Source: Diphasiastrum complanatum | Lineage: Eukaryota > Streptophyta > Lycopodiopsida > Lycopodiales > Lycopodiaceae | Direction of reading: 5' to 3' | Length of the DNA: 64,000 bases | Assembly (NCBI GenBank): GCA_029204225.1 | Contig: CM055113.1 | Span: forward strand, 15,979,822 to 16,043,821 | In this document: piece after piece, positions 1 through 12,200 of the stretch | How positions within the stretch are numbered: position 1 is the stretch's first letter | Layout of the letters: the number at the start of each line of letters is the position of its first letter | Position numbers and translations under genes: made by a program | The notes under the pieces: model-generated | Databases searched by the model: none | What the model was told of the DNA's origin: nothing | The model's input: the letters and a program-made list of their open reading frames with translations, nothing else

Positions 1-1
1 G

Positions 2-2205
2 GCAAGCACTTTCGGCTCTGATCCTATGGGCGTGATTTTGTCCACACAAGCAATCTCCTCGCCATCACTTGCTCTCACACTCCCACCACCACCCCCCCAT
101 TTACTGCCACCTCCACACCCTCACTAACTATCAACATGGCTTCCTTCCACACTTCCACAACCCTCCCCTGTACAAATCCCCACCCTACTTGACTCCACAG
201 TCAACGTAGATGATTTTGCATTACAATTACTAACTGCATTACCATCAACCACTGTCACCACTAACCCAATCCCACACTCTCCACCACATAGTACCTCCCC
301 ACCTCTCAATCCACAATCACCTGCACCTGCCTTTCATACACCTCCGTCTAGCCATGTTCCTAATTTTCTACCATTTAATCCCATGTCGTATCCTAACTAC
401 ACACGCACCCTCCCTGACATTGGTCCTTGGGACAGTTACCCCTTACAGCCCAAAAAGCAATATGTTGGTGAATGAGCTCCAATACAATTTATTCGGCACC
501 CTAGGAGACATTATACTATGCGGCAATTTGATGATGGTCCTATGGCAGACCTTCAAAAAGAAAAAGCAAGGCTGGAAGAGGAAAACAAACAACAACAGCT
601 GCAGATCCAAAACCTCATGAATTACAATCAACAACAGCAGCAGATGCTACTCCATCTCCAGAACCAGCTCCAACTAAAGGTATCCAACATGCAGCAAACC
701 ATCAATACCCTCAAAGCCAAGAAGGATGAGGCTGTAGCAGATTCACAAGCAGCATGTTCCGCTATGAAGGAACAGTTGGAAATGGTGGACTTCAACGATT
801 TTGCACCACCAGCTATTCCTAAGGGAACTGCCATTCTAGTGGTGGCCTATCAAACGCTCGTCCAAAAGCTGAAAGCCACGACAGAGCAACACTCAAAATT
901 ACAACAATCATACATTGCTTCCATCGAGGCCCTAAACTAGCACATAGCCACCCTGGAAGAACGCTTAAAGGCTGCTGCCCAGTCGACACTGTCGGTTCAT
1001 GCAGAGCACGCCCAATTCCATGATTCGGGGCACCACTTTGATGGACCAGATGGTGGAGATGGAACAAGATTTCAATAGCCTCCTCCTGCCACTCAAGGCT
1101 CTGCATTTCAAGGCCAACCCCTGGGGCAAGGAGCTCAAACACCAATCAATCCATCGGGCTCTGGGAGTACCAGCTCCCAACATTTTCTTTTCCCTTCCAC
1201 CACTTCTAACCCCTCGACACCACTAACCCAACCTTCATTCCATGACAATTTTCTCTTGAGTTACAAAGAATTGCAGAAGCTAACCCCTTGCCTCCTCTAT
1301 CTCCTGATCCTGATCCACAAACCGAACACGAGATTGCCTCTGAAGCCCCAACCATCCGGCACAAAATCACGCCCACAGAACCAAGCAAGGAGTTGTGCAT
1401 CTCTCAGGAGTTTGCAAAGAAGTATCCAACAACGAAAGGGCAAGGTGGCTACATACTGCCAAATTTGGACCAGTGTTAGACACATAAAGCAGTAGTCAAA
1501 CTCCTGGATCCACAACCTCTCTGGCATCATCAGCTCTTCCTGCAAAGTAAGACCTCAATGGCACGGTATCTCGAAGCTCCCTCCTACATGCGCACCAATC
1601 CTTATTACTATCCAGTAGCGAGGCGAGAACCGTTTCCTGCCACCAAGGTCAAGAACAAAATCTTTTGACCGAAGCTCATAGGAATGGATACCGGCAACTT
1701 AGTCACCAACAAAATCTTTTGACCGAAACTCATAGGAATGGATACATGGTCACCAACTGTCGAGTATTCTACCAGAAGCACCATGGCAATCCTGATCGCA
1801 ACGTTTGATACTTTGCGGATAATTGCGGCCTGGTGGCATTTCTGGCAGAACTCAGAGGTTTTTGGGATCGAGGGTTACCCCCAATCGCCCTTGACATCAA
1901 TAAACCCTTGCGGACCCAAGATGACCATATCAACGTTGCAAGGCTCTATTATCACGTTGCACTCACTTCCGCCCTGCACGTTGATATGGTGGAGCTATGG
2001 AAAATCCATAACTTTCTCCAAGGTATGCTCCATTACTACAAACCCATGCCCTTCCTAAACAAATTACGGTGCAAATGATGGAGGGCATCGACACGACAAT
2101 CTACCACTCCCGACAGCAATAGTCTCGCCTCCAAGAAGCACGAAAGATCCAGGGCAAAAAGGCGTCGATTGGTGTGGGACCACCAATCCAATAAGGAGGG
2201 GATAA
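2..2205 (+). pseudogene. Degenerate extra ORF (ORF3) of gypsy element 1, entering from outside the window
   Basis: Read in one main frame, the first 1.1 kb gives a Pro/Ser/Thr-rich stretch (2-480), then a Gln/Glu/Lys-rich coiled coil (518-940). In-frame stops lie near 122, 470, 938 and 1076. From 1288 the frame shifts and a conserved C-terminal domain follows: GGYILPNLD, then RTNPYYYPVARR near 1590-1625, then after further shifts WDRGLPPIALDINK and VARLYYHV near 1857-1965. The same motifs in the same order occur in the extra ORF at 9206-12310 (RVDPYYMPMSRR, WDDCLPILAFDPNK, IVRLYFHV). The copy ends just before a purine-rich tract and a TG that I take as the start of a 3' LTR. No known domain is recognised. 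That it follows a pol gene is inferred from the second element, because pol of this copy would lie before base 1. Confidence 0.7.
1654..1745 (+). repeat. Short direct duplication inside ORF3 of element 1
   Basis: A 38-bp word beginning AACAAAATCTTTTGACCGAA occurs at 1654-1691 and again at 1708-1745 with one mismatch, 54 bp apart. It falls between the PYYYPVARR and WDRGLPP motifs and adds to the disruption of the reading frame. It is probably a slippage or repair duplication in dead sequence. Confidence 0.8.
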
Positions 2206-2913
2206 TGTTAGCAACTGTGCTAACACAAAGAAAATAAAAATAATAAAACTCCATGGCATGTGTTTTGTAAGACCACATATGAGTATCTGTCAATAAACTT
2301 CAAGCCATGCCATGTGTTTTGTAAATCCATGAGTAGAAGCTTAAATAATAATAAAATAGCTTAAACTTAGATTTAGAACTTAGACTTAGGAAACTTAAGA
2401 TTAGAAATATTTTATCTTAAGTTTTCCTAAGTTAAGAAATTTGAAGTTCTAAATCCTAAGTTAGAAGTTCTTGAAAAGCTAGAAACAGATTAGTCCCATA
2501 AGTTAGTAGACACCAACACTCTGAGATTATGCTAAATTGCTCTCTCTTTGAGATTATCATTCTATTTCTTTGTGTTCCCATTGGAAGGTGCATAGCTTGA
2601 GGGAAGGTGCTCGGGCCTCCTCTTGCCTCCTTTCATTGGATTATTGTGGCATGTTTCTATTTCTTTATATAGTTAGCTGCAATTTATCTTTCAAACCCTC
2701 TGGGTCTTAACCTAGGTCTTAGTTTAGCAACCTTGATAGTTGGGTTTGCCTTAGCAAGGATTTTTATTGTTGTTCTAATTAGCTTTATTTTTGTTTCGGG
2801 CACAAGTTGGGTAAGCCTTAGCGCTCTCATCTCTGTTGATTATTTCCATATTTCTGTTGAAGCTTGTTGTAAAAACTTAGAAAGTGGACGATCCTCTACA
2901 TCCCTACACTACA
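2206..2913 (+). mobile_element. Putative 3' LTR of gypsy element 1
   Basis: It starts TGTTAGCAACTG directly after a purine-rich tract (AAGGAGGGGATAA), which would serve as polypurine tract. The same arrangement, also after a VGP-like ORF3 C-terminus, marks the 3' LTR at 12313. The proposed right end is CCCTACACTACA, matching the CACTACA end of the element-2 LTRs. Beyond it the sequence is minus-strand copia RT. No second copy of this LTR is in the window, so the borders are inferred. The interval holds no convincing coding sequence. Confidence 0.5.
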
Positions 2914-5101
2914 TCCGTAAGTAGATCTAGCCACCGTATGGACTAGAAATACTTCTAAAATTTCTTCTTGTACCATTGTCGCGCTGACTTCTTTAGACCA
3001 GAGATACTCCTATGCATACTGCATGCATAAGTAGAAAGTGAATTCAAGATATAGCCTAGGGGTTGATCCATGTAGACTTCTTCGTCCAGGTCACCATGCA
3101 AGAAGTCTCTCTTCTCGTCCACAAGTGTGAATCACTGAGATCATATAGCATCTGCATATGCAATAGTAAACAGTAGGGATTGAATGTTTCATGACAGAAG
3201 ATAAGGTCTCAGAATAGTCATACCATATCTCTGAGAGAATCCCTTCGCTACAGTCTTGGCCTTATTACTCTGAGGATATCTTCAGATCCAGGTCCATATC
3301 TTCAGCTTGTATACCCACTTGCATTTTATAGTCGTTGCTTATCTGGCAATGGCTGCAACGTCCATACCTGGTTCTTCCTCATGGGATTCCATCCCTCATT
3401 CATAGCTTGGATCCATTTGTCCTTCTCTAGACATTTAATTGCTTTCTCAAATGTTTGTGGTTCACCACTGAATTTATAGAACTCTTCTGATGTAGAAGCT
3501 GAGCTATCTGGCACATATCTTGCTAGCGCTTTGCATTGTCTTGTCAACCTTCTAGGAGATCCTCCTAGAACTGCAATGACTTTGTCTTTATCTGCTCTAT
3601 TGGGTCTGGAACCATTTCGGTTTACAAGTACTGGAGCAGTAGCCTGCCTCTCGAAACTTTCTTCGTCTGATTCATCACTCGAATGAGAAGCGACCCGAAC
3701 ATCTTTGTCTGAGTGTTCATCCTCTACTCCCTCTGTCATAGTCAGCAGATCATAGTATTGTCCTTTCAAGAACTTCATAATTGACAGGATCATCGTTGTC
3801 ATCATTCTGCTCTCATCAAATTTGACATCTCTGACTGTCTTCACAGTGTTTGTCTCTGGCATATAGACTCTATAGTATGAAAAATTATTGTCATATCCTA
3901 CAAGATATCCTTGTTCAGCTTTCTCATCAATCTTCTTTTGAAGCTTATCAGGAACATGTGCATAAGCTGCACAGCAAAGATACAGATGTGAGTCAGATTG
4001 GATTTTCTACCCCACCATTATTCGAGTGGTGTCATGTGAGGAACACCAGACTTTCTTGTCATGTTTTAATGTAAGCAGTTTTAGTTATTACTTCAGCCCA
4101 CAACACTCTTGGAGCTTTTGAGTAGGCCATCATGCATCTGGCAGCCTTCTCCATTAGAGTCCTATTCTTTCTTTATACACATCGTTGTGCTGGAGTGTGT
4201 AAGATGCTGTCTTTTTGTGAATGACACCACAATAATTGCAAAAGTCAGTGAATCGATTCAAGATGTATTCCCCACCTCGATTGGTTCTTATCTGCTTCAC
4301 TTTATTACCAATGCATCTTTCTGCCTAATTTACATACTCTGTAATTTGTAAAATGCTTATGATTTCTTGTGAATAAAATAGACTCTGGCAAATTTACTGT
4401 AATCATCAATAAAGGTAATGTAATATTTTGAACCTCCTACTGAGATCACATGAAAGGGCCCACAGATGTCAGGATGCACTTACTCCCAGAATCTTGTTGT
4501 TCTGTAGGAGTCCTTGACAAAAGGAGTGCGTGACATCTTACCCTTCAGACATGCATCACAGGTCGTCGAACTGGTCGCATTCGAGATGCTCACCCCTGTG
4601 ATTGCTCCATGATGGCTTGTTTGATATAGTGTCATTGAGTTCATATGGCATAGTCTCCTGTGCATAGAGTGTCTGGCGAATCATCATGAGTCTGATGCAC
4701 TTGATCTGCAGGTAGGCGTACCTTCAAGTGATACATTGTCTTCTCTTCTACCTTGACTGATTAAGTACTGGTACTTGCACCAACAACGTTGCATGCTTCA
4801 TTTGAGAACGTTATATGCATCCCTGCATCAGCTATCTTGCCATAGATAGCAAGTCCTGCTGCAGTGTAGGCATGCAGTGTAGGCACAAACAAAACATCTT
4901 CAAGTCATCTGTCTCTGTCGTTGTGTTGAGCCACAGTGAACCAATACCATTCACTTGATGTTTGGGTCCATCTCCAAGAACGATAAATCTTGATTGATCT
5001 GCACTTCAGAAATCAGACATGATTCGTCTTGATGTAACGAAGTGTGAGGTAGCTCCTGAATCAGGGATTACCTCCTGTGTGTCAGGTGTTGACACTGCAC
5101 A
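2914..5101 (-). pseudogene. Decayed Ty1/copia polyprotein (copia A), protease to RT
   Basis: On the minus strand, from high to low coordinates: a protease motif (PDSGATSHF, around 5070-5040); a GAG-pre-integrase domain at 4665-4480 (HRRLCHMNSM followed by CDACLKGKMSRTPF); a broken integrase region (about 4450-3900); then an open stretch at 3862-3326 covering the integrase-RT linker and the start of RT (KDKWIQAMNEGW, MRKNQVWTL). RT goes on in other frames, with FLHGDLDEEVYMDQP near 3105-3060 and GLKKSARQWYKK near 2990-2950. Stops and frameshifts are frequent, so it is inactive. Gag and RNase H are missing. Both ends abut gypsy LTR sequence (2913 and 5102), so this fragment is either the older substrate of those insertions or was cut by rearrangement. 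Confidence 0.85.
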
Positions 5102-5268
5102 CTTAGTGTTAATGGATGTTAGTGTTAGATCATCCATTCATGTTGAAATCTGAACTATTACTATCGCTCTCATGGAACGAACCTCCGCGTGACTACTAAC
5201 TCCATCTCTATGATGCTAGATTGACTAGATCTTGGATTCAGCCTAGGCAAGGAAAGAAACTCACTACA
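5102..5268 (+). mobile_element. 5' LTR remnant of gypsy element 2
   Basis: It is 167 bp long and collinear with 12889-13055, sharing CTTAGTGTTAATGGATGTT at the left and AAAGAAACYCACTACA at the right. The two copies differ by several substitutions and two compensating single-base indels. The left edge coincides with the end of the minus-strand copia fragment, so roughly 575 bp of this LTR are missing. Confidence 0.85.
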
Positions 5269-5272
5269 ATTT

Positions 5273-5290
5273 TGGTGCCATTGCCAGGGA
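5273..5290 (+). promoter_or_regulatory. Primer-binding site, complementary to tRNA-Asp
   Basis: TGGTGCCATTGCCAGGGA lies 4 bp after the LTR end. The complement of a plant tRNA-Asp 3' end is TGGCGCCGTTGCCGGGGA. The three mismatches all fall at CpG positions (CG read as TG or CA), which is what deamination of methylated cytosine gives. Confidence 0.8.
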
Positions 5291-5675
5291 GCTACGCCAA
5301 TTTTTCAGTTTGCAGCATGTTTGGTTGATGGTTAGCTTGCATTAGGCATCTTGTCATGGCATGAATAGTGTTAAATCTACATTGTAGGTTAGTTTGGGAT
5401 TGATTTTGCTAGATTTGAGTGGACAAGCAAAACAACATTATAATACGGTCCTGAAATGGGAAAATCCCTCTCAAAAATCGATTCAAAGGAAGTGCCACCT
5501 CTATTATATAAAGACAAAGGAAAAGTCAAGAATGATTCTTCAAGTCAGATTTCCAACAAGACATCATCGTCTAGGAAGTCTTCACCTATGAAGAAAGATT
5601 TATCATCCCGAAAGTCATCACCTCCATGATCAATACCTGCTAAGAAGACTAAATGAAGATCCAAGACAAGTCCTT
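5291..5675 (+). pseudogene. Residual gag/linker region of gypsy element 2
   Basis: One frame around 5462-5640 gives a Lys/Ser-rich, low-complexity linker (KEVPPLLYKDKGKVKNDSSS and onward), broken by stops. I see no Gag capsid domain, no CCHC zinc knuckle and no protease DSGA/DTG motif between the PBS and the RT region. Most of gag-pro therefore appears deleted, leaving about 0.4 kb of leader and linker. Confidence 0.5.
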
Positions 5676-8580
5676 TTGAAAAAAGAACAAGCAAATGTAG
5701 TCCAAAATGATATGCCAGAGCATTTTAGACATTATACACTGGATGATGTGGTTATCATGTTATCTAAAGCACATCGTGAACCTGAAGAACACATGCCGGA
5801 ATCTAAAGAGGTTTACGTTGGCCCAGCTAGGACGCAGCCAATGAATCTTGCAGAACTAGGAGAACCGAAAAAGATTGTACAAGTGGGATCACAACTTACT
5901 CCTGAACAATATCAAGCACTCTGTTTGTTACTTATTAAGTATCAAGATTTCTTTGCATGGACTTATCAAGATTTGAAGGGTATTCCGACATCAGTTATTG
6001 AACATATTGTACCTTTAGTACCTGATGCAGTACCAAAGGCTACAAAGTTCTATCGCTGTAATCCTAATGTGGCAGATCTGATAAAGAAAGAACTTCAGAG
6101 ATTTCTTGACACCAATTTCATTTATGAGATCGAGCATACCGAATAGATTTCACCGATTGTCATTTTTTCCTAAGAAAATGAAGATTGCGAATCTGTGTGA
6201 ATCTCAAAGCATTGAATAAAGTGACACAGAAGGATCACTTTCCGTTACCTTTTACTGAAAGCATTTTGGATCGCCTTGCTAGAGCGGAAGCTTATAGTTT
6301 CCTGGATGGATTTAGTGGTTACAACCAGGTTAAGATTGCACCTGCCGATCGCCAGAAAACTGCTTTTGCAATAGAATGGGGCACCTATGCTTACAAAGTA
6401 ATGTCGTTAGGACTCTGTAATGCACCAAGTTTAATCCAAAGAGTAATGCACTATGCCTTTAAAGATTATTGCAAAAATTTCTTGAAATTTACTTGGACGA
6501 CTTGGCAGTTCATAGTACAGATACAGACCACCTGGATCAATTGGAAAAAAGTCTTTGAAAGATGCCGCAAATATCAGATTTCTCTAAATCCAGAAAAATG
6601 CTAGATATGGGTTTCTCATGGAGTGGTGCTTGGACATGTGATATCAAGACATGGTATTGCCATCGATTATTCTAAGATCAAAGTTATTGTGGAATTGCCA
6701 CCGGCAGCAACAATTCGAGGAGTTTATGTGTTTATGGGTCATGCGAACTACTATCAAATTTTTATTATCTTCTTTGCGAATTTGGCACGACCTATATACA
6801 AATTAACTATTGTTCCTATTTGGACAGTAGAGGCGTTAGAAGCCTTTGAAAAGTTAAAAAAAGCATTATCTTCAGCACCAATACTGCGTTCTCCAGATTG
6901 GACATTAGAGTTTCATGTTCATACGGATGCCTCAAAATACACTATTGGATCAGTTTTGACGTAGCCAGGTGACTATAAGAAGGATTATCCTATACGATTT
7001 GCAAGCAGACAGCTTACAGATCCAGAGAAGAATTATTCAACAACAGAACGTGAAGTGCTAGCCATGATTTTTTTTGTTTGGAAATTTTGTCACTACCTCA
7101 TGGAAACGCACTTTGCATTTTATACGGATCATCAACCATTACTTTACTTGGTAAATAAGACGTGTAATACTGGACGTATTGCAAAATGGTTATTATTACT
7201 GACTGAATTTCACTTTTGAATTGTGGTCAGAAAGGGGAAGCAACATTTTCTAGCCGATCACGTTTCTCGAATTGAATCTGCACCAGTTAATACTGAAGTG
7301 GATGATGAACTGCCAGATGCTGCGTTGTTCTATGTTGAAGTAGTACCTGAGTGGGCGGCAGATATTGTTGAGTACCTGATGCTAGGACAACCGAATGACT
7401 CTTTGACAAAAGTACAGAAAAGACAATTGATTCATAAGGCTCAACCTTATCAATTAATTGTAGGACAATTGTATCGTCGTGGATCAGATAATATTTTACG
7501 AAGATGTGTTTTACCGCATGAAGTACCAAATTTAATCATGTTTTCACATGATGGCATGGGTGGAGGACGCTTCTCTATAGATATTACTGTTCGCAAACTT
7601 TTGCAATCCGGTTGTTGGTGGCCTACGCTTCATAAGTACACATAAAATTTAATTCAAACATGTGATGTCTGCCAGCGAGCACAACAGCCTACTCGACAGA
7701 ATTATGAACCCTTACATCCGGTTTTATCGCAAGCACCGTTTGAAAATGGGAACTAAATTATGTTGGTCCTATTCATCCCACTGCGCAAGGATCTCAGGCC
7801 CGATACATTATCGTCGCAACTGATTATATGACCAAGTGGGTTGAAGCCAAATCTATCAAAGTGGCTGATGTGAAATCTACGGCCAAGTTTCTATATGAAA
7901 ATATTATAATCAGATTTGGATGTCCGATCGAAATTGTCAATGATCGGGGTACACACTTTGTTAATCAAACAATAAAGTGTTTACTGAAAGATTTTTTTGT
8001 TATACACAGATTTAGTACTCCCTATTATCCCAGAGGGAATGGCCAAGCTGAATTTTCCAATAAGATTCTATGCACCATTATGACAAAGATGGTTGAAGCA
8101 AGTCGGTCTGATTGGGAACATAAACTATATGCAGCATTATGGGCATTCAGAACTGCTTACAAAAATAGTACAAATCAAACACCTTTTCAACTGGTCTATG
8201 GTCAAGATGTTGTTATGCCAATTGAATTTTTAATCCCATCTTTACGCATAGCAGCAACGGAACGATTAAATGATGATCAGTCTTTACAACTTCATCATGA
8301 AGCGTTGCACAAATTATGTGAAACCCGATTGATGGCAGTTCATGCCTTAGCAGCAGAGAAAGCCCGCCGCAAGGCATGGCACGATCGTCGATTGCACAAG
8401 AAAGATCTAGAAGCAGGAGATCTTGCATTGATGTACAAAACCAAGCCGATCAAGGGTAAGTTGAAGTTTATTGGTGAAGGCCTGTATAAAGTGAAGAAAA
8501 TCGTGAACTATGGCGTAGTAATTCTTGAGCACTTGGATGGAAAATGACTTGATACTCCGGTAAATGACAGCCGATTACGC
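5676..8580 (+). pseudogene. gypsy element 2 pol: RT, RNase H, integrase
   Basis: The RT N-terminal region is at 5676-6146 (FFAWTYQDLKGIP), closed by a TAG where a Trp is expected. After a frameshift RT continues at 6185-6604 (SFLDGFSGYNQVKIAP). The catalytic YLDD is encoded at 6490-6501 but one frame away from its surroundings, so another frameshift precedes it. 6623-6961 holds the RT end and the RNase H start (HTDAS). RNase H runs on past a TAG at 6962 to about 7217 (STTEREVLAMI, YTDHQPLLYLV). The integrase zinc-binding part is at 7540-7690, with GGGR where a His is usual and CDVCQRAQQP. The core spans about 7757-8547, with D in ATDYMTKWVEA, D in NDRGTHFVN and E in GNGQAEFSN. Inactive, but all pol domains can be traced. 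Confidence 0.9.
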
Positions 8581-9205
8581 AAGTTTTGGCAGTCTGCTCT
8601 GCCAATTTAGCAGTCTGATCTCAATATATTTTTTCATTTTATTTGTTTTCAATTTGCTGACTTTTTTTGAAAAAAGACAGTTAAAAAAATAAATAAATAA
8701 ATAAGAAAAGACTGATGAGCAAAAGTCAGGAAGTCATCAACATAAGAAAAATGAAGCACATTATTTTTTTTTATGAAAAATGACTTAGAAAACCACTGTT
8801 TTGGGAAGATTTGGCCAATACAGTATCAAAAACCTTCGCTGAGCTCTCAGACTGTACATCCACCCTTGATCTATCTAAATTGAGGTGGGCGAAGGTTTTT
8901 GACAAGAGAAAATTTAATTTTTTAGTTAGACGAATGTTCAGTTATATGCCATTTTGGAAACCTTTGTCGAGCATTATAACCTCATTATGAACCTTTGCCG
9001 ACCTGCTAGATGATCTTAAAATGTCAAAATTAGGTTGTCCATAAGTTCAGATTGTTAAAAAATACATTTATGACAGTACCTGGGGGAAGGACCCTCCTAG
9101 GCGAAGGTTCATCCTTCGCCAGACCTGGAAAACGTTCGCCTGATAGGTTTAGATCCCTAGAAACCTTCGCCGATATTTTTATAGCCTATTTTTATAGTAC
9201 TATAC
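8581..9205 (+). promoter_or_regulatory. Spacer between pol and ORF3 with repeated CCTTCGC hairpins
   Basis: This spacer is AT-rich and non-coding. It contains a perfect 13-nt inverted repeat, CAAAAACCTTCGC at 8827-8839 and its complement at 8889-8901. It also has an 8-bp stem with a 5-nt loop at 9100-9120 (GGCGAAGG and CCTTCGCC), and further single words such as CCTTTGCCGA and CCTTCGCCGA nearby. The clustering suggests RNA structures or an internal control region ahead of ORF3. That function is inference. Confidence 0.5.
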
Positions 9206-12200
9206 ATGCCTGCAAATTTTTGTTCAGAATTGATCAGCCCAACTACTATTCAGTGTAATGGACCCACCAAATTCACCTATAAGTTGGCTGAATTCGATTC
9301 ATTCCTCACTTGTGCTAGCGAAGCTCTTGCAAATTTTTCTTGTGACCAAAGCCTTCCAAATTTTCTACATTGCCTTCTGATACACTTTCACGCAATTGTA
9401 ATTACGGACATCATGATTCTTCCTAGCACAAGCATGGTCACTCAATGGATGACCCTTGCGGAACCTCTACTTACTGCAATGGGTATTCATGAGAGAGCCT
9501 TTTCGGGACGCATCAATATGGATTCCATCACTCTTGTCTTCAATACATGGAAGGAAGAGAAATACAAGTTTTATATCACCTTCCAAGGAGCCACACACAA
9601 GGTGCGCGTCATTGAGGCCGCACTTGCAGCTATAGGAATCTCATCTGGTACGCAAGCCTCACCCAATCACAAGCACGCCAAATAGGCCATCAAGCCATAC
9701 ATTGACCTCACCAACGATCTGCATTGGACTAATGATGGCTACCTTCTAGAAGCCATTACTGAGCCTTTCATCCACGCCGCTGCCCAGTTGTTGAATCATT
9801 TCCTGATGGTTGGCAACCTCAGGAAAGACCGCATCACATCTCAAATCCTTCATAGGATAGTGGAGTCCCACACTAAGTTGGCCAAAGCCCCTCTTGAACC
9901 ATATAACTGGTTCAAGACTGTTTTTGGTGAGCTCAAGTGAGCTATTAAGGCCAATACAAAGTAGCAGTTCACCGTTGGCTATCTACTGTCCCTCTTAGCC
10001 GCTTCTCACTTAGAAAACATAATCCATGGCTTCCATTTGGATGCTGTGCTTTCAGTTTACGAAGAAGCACCAGCCAAGTCATCTCATCAGGCCTCAAGTT
10101 CTCATAGTCGTTGTCATCCATGCAGTGAGATCATAATTCCTGACTTGCCTTCCGTGTCACGACGTCGCACTAGGCATACCTCGTCAACTGCGCTTCCACC
10201 CCCTGCTGCTGTTCGCACTGAACTTTCCATTCCCCTCGTCTCTGATGTTTCCCTCGCCTCTGCTCCCATACAAGGACATCATGTGACCATTAGGCCTACC
10301 ATTCCCATCACAGCCCATGCCGCCTCACCTCGCCATACCGAAGCAACCTCACCCAACACACAGTTCTTCATGGATATGTTCGATGATTCCAACCCCCTTG
10401 GGGCCACCGAAATCTTTGAAATGCCCCAAAGCCCAGCGCCCTTTGAACCCCAATCCCTTGGAAGAGGATTCGGGCATATCCATGAATCTACTGTTGGTGT
10501 CAAAGATGCCAGTCAGCAACCACCCACACAAGGTAGCCCAGCCACACTTCGGGTCGACACAGCTGTAAAGTCACCAAAGCAGTTCAACGCCACGGTGCCT
10601 GAAGGGTTTGAAGAAGAGGATACTTTTGAAGAAGAAGAGACCTTGACACCTATTCCACGCCTACCAAGAATAGTACCATCAGGGTCTCCTACTGCTACCA
10701 CCTCCACAACCGTCGAATATGGTGATGCTCTAGGGTTAGTTTCCAGCCTTGGGCAAGTGATACAGTCTATGCTGGATAAGAAGAAGAAAATGGAGCAGAG
10801 GATCTCTGATCTAGGATCCGAAAACACTCTGATTAGCCAGAAAATTGTTTAGCTGGATCGAGAGGTGAAGATAGCCAAGCAACATGAAGAAAAGGTTGAA
10901 AGCGAAAAGACATTGGCCCAGCAACAAGCTGATCTCTTGGAAACCTACATCAGCTCCCTGCAAAACGCCCTAACAACCGCACAAGATCAGGTAGATAAGG
11001 CAGTGCAAGAGGCCAAGCAACAGGTGTAGCTGCTGAAGGGGCAATTGCCGAACAGACCGCACACGGCTTCAAGGTGAATTGGATGCGACCACCCTTGAGC
11101 GTGATGCCTATTTGCAAACACAAATACCCGATCATCCGGTCACACCGACGGAGATTGCATATTTGTTCAAGAAATTGGAAATATACAAAGTGGCCCTTCA
11201 GGGATTCCAAGGCCGCTTTGATAGGTTCAAAGGAGCAGCTTCAACTAAGTTGGCAAAGGCAAAAGAGACCATCAACGCCTATGAAAAAGCCGCCACTCAA
11301 GTGTTGGAAGCCAGACCACAAATCCCCGTCCCGGTCATCCGCAATTCTCCCCTTCGTGCCAAGAAGCTGTACAAATGGATACAGGGGTTGATTCGAGCAT
11401 GGACCAAGGGGGAGCTCCAGATCTAGCATATCAACTGCCAACTATACATGCAGTACAAGCAGGTCCATCCTCATCGAGGACAAGCCATTTATTCAGAAGG
11501 CCCATCAGCGTCGAGGACCAGATCCAAATCTTCTTAAAGCAACATCCACATGAGTCCTCGCGTGGTGGATGGGTTCTCAAATTTAAGACCTCCGAGATCG
11601 AGGCCGGCAAAGAATTGGACAAAATACCTGCACTGGGAGAGTAGCCGGCATGGAGAATCATGGTTTTTGAGAAAACTCCGGAATCAATTAGGAAGTACGT
11701 CACCAGTCCTCGCCAGTTGCGGGTAGATCCTTATTACATGCCAATGTCGCGAAGACATAAATGGAAAGATTTGGGATTGGCTATGGACAAAATCACCATC
11801 CATATGCCCAATTGGCCAATCATCCATCAGTCTTACAGCTGGAACATCTCAATGGACTTCCACCGGGCCTTACAAGCATATCAGAGAGAGTATGTCCACT
11901 CTCCGGATCCAACGGTGCGACAATCAACAATGTTTGCAAAAGATCTAACTCTGTTGGCATCAGTGGCAACCAAATGGGACGATTGCCTTCCTATCCTGGC
12001 ATTCGATCCAAATAAGTCGATGGCCTCAGAGCAAATCAAAGATTAGCTGCCAATTGTTCGACTGTATTTCCATGTGGATATGATGGGAGGCTCTTGGGAA
12101 TCCCGCTTCACCTCATGGACAACTTCCAAGTGGATTGTCGGAGCCCACCGTTGTTTCATGCCGCATAATTTGGATTTCAATACTGCACGCCTTGACTTTA

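Noticed and set aside
2733-2924. Hydrophobic small open frame as a membrane peptide
   Set aside because: It lies in the putative LTR of element 1 and crosses its right border. T-rich LTR DNA often reads as hydrophobic protein.
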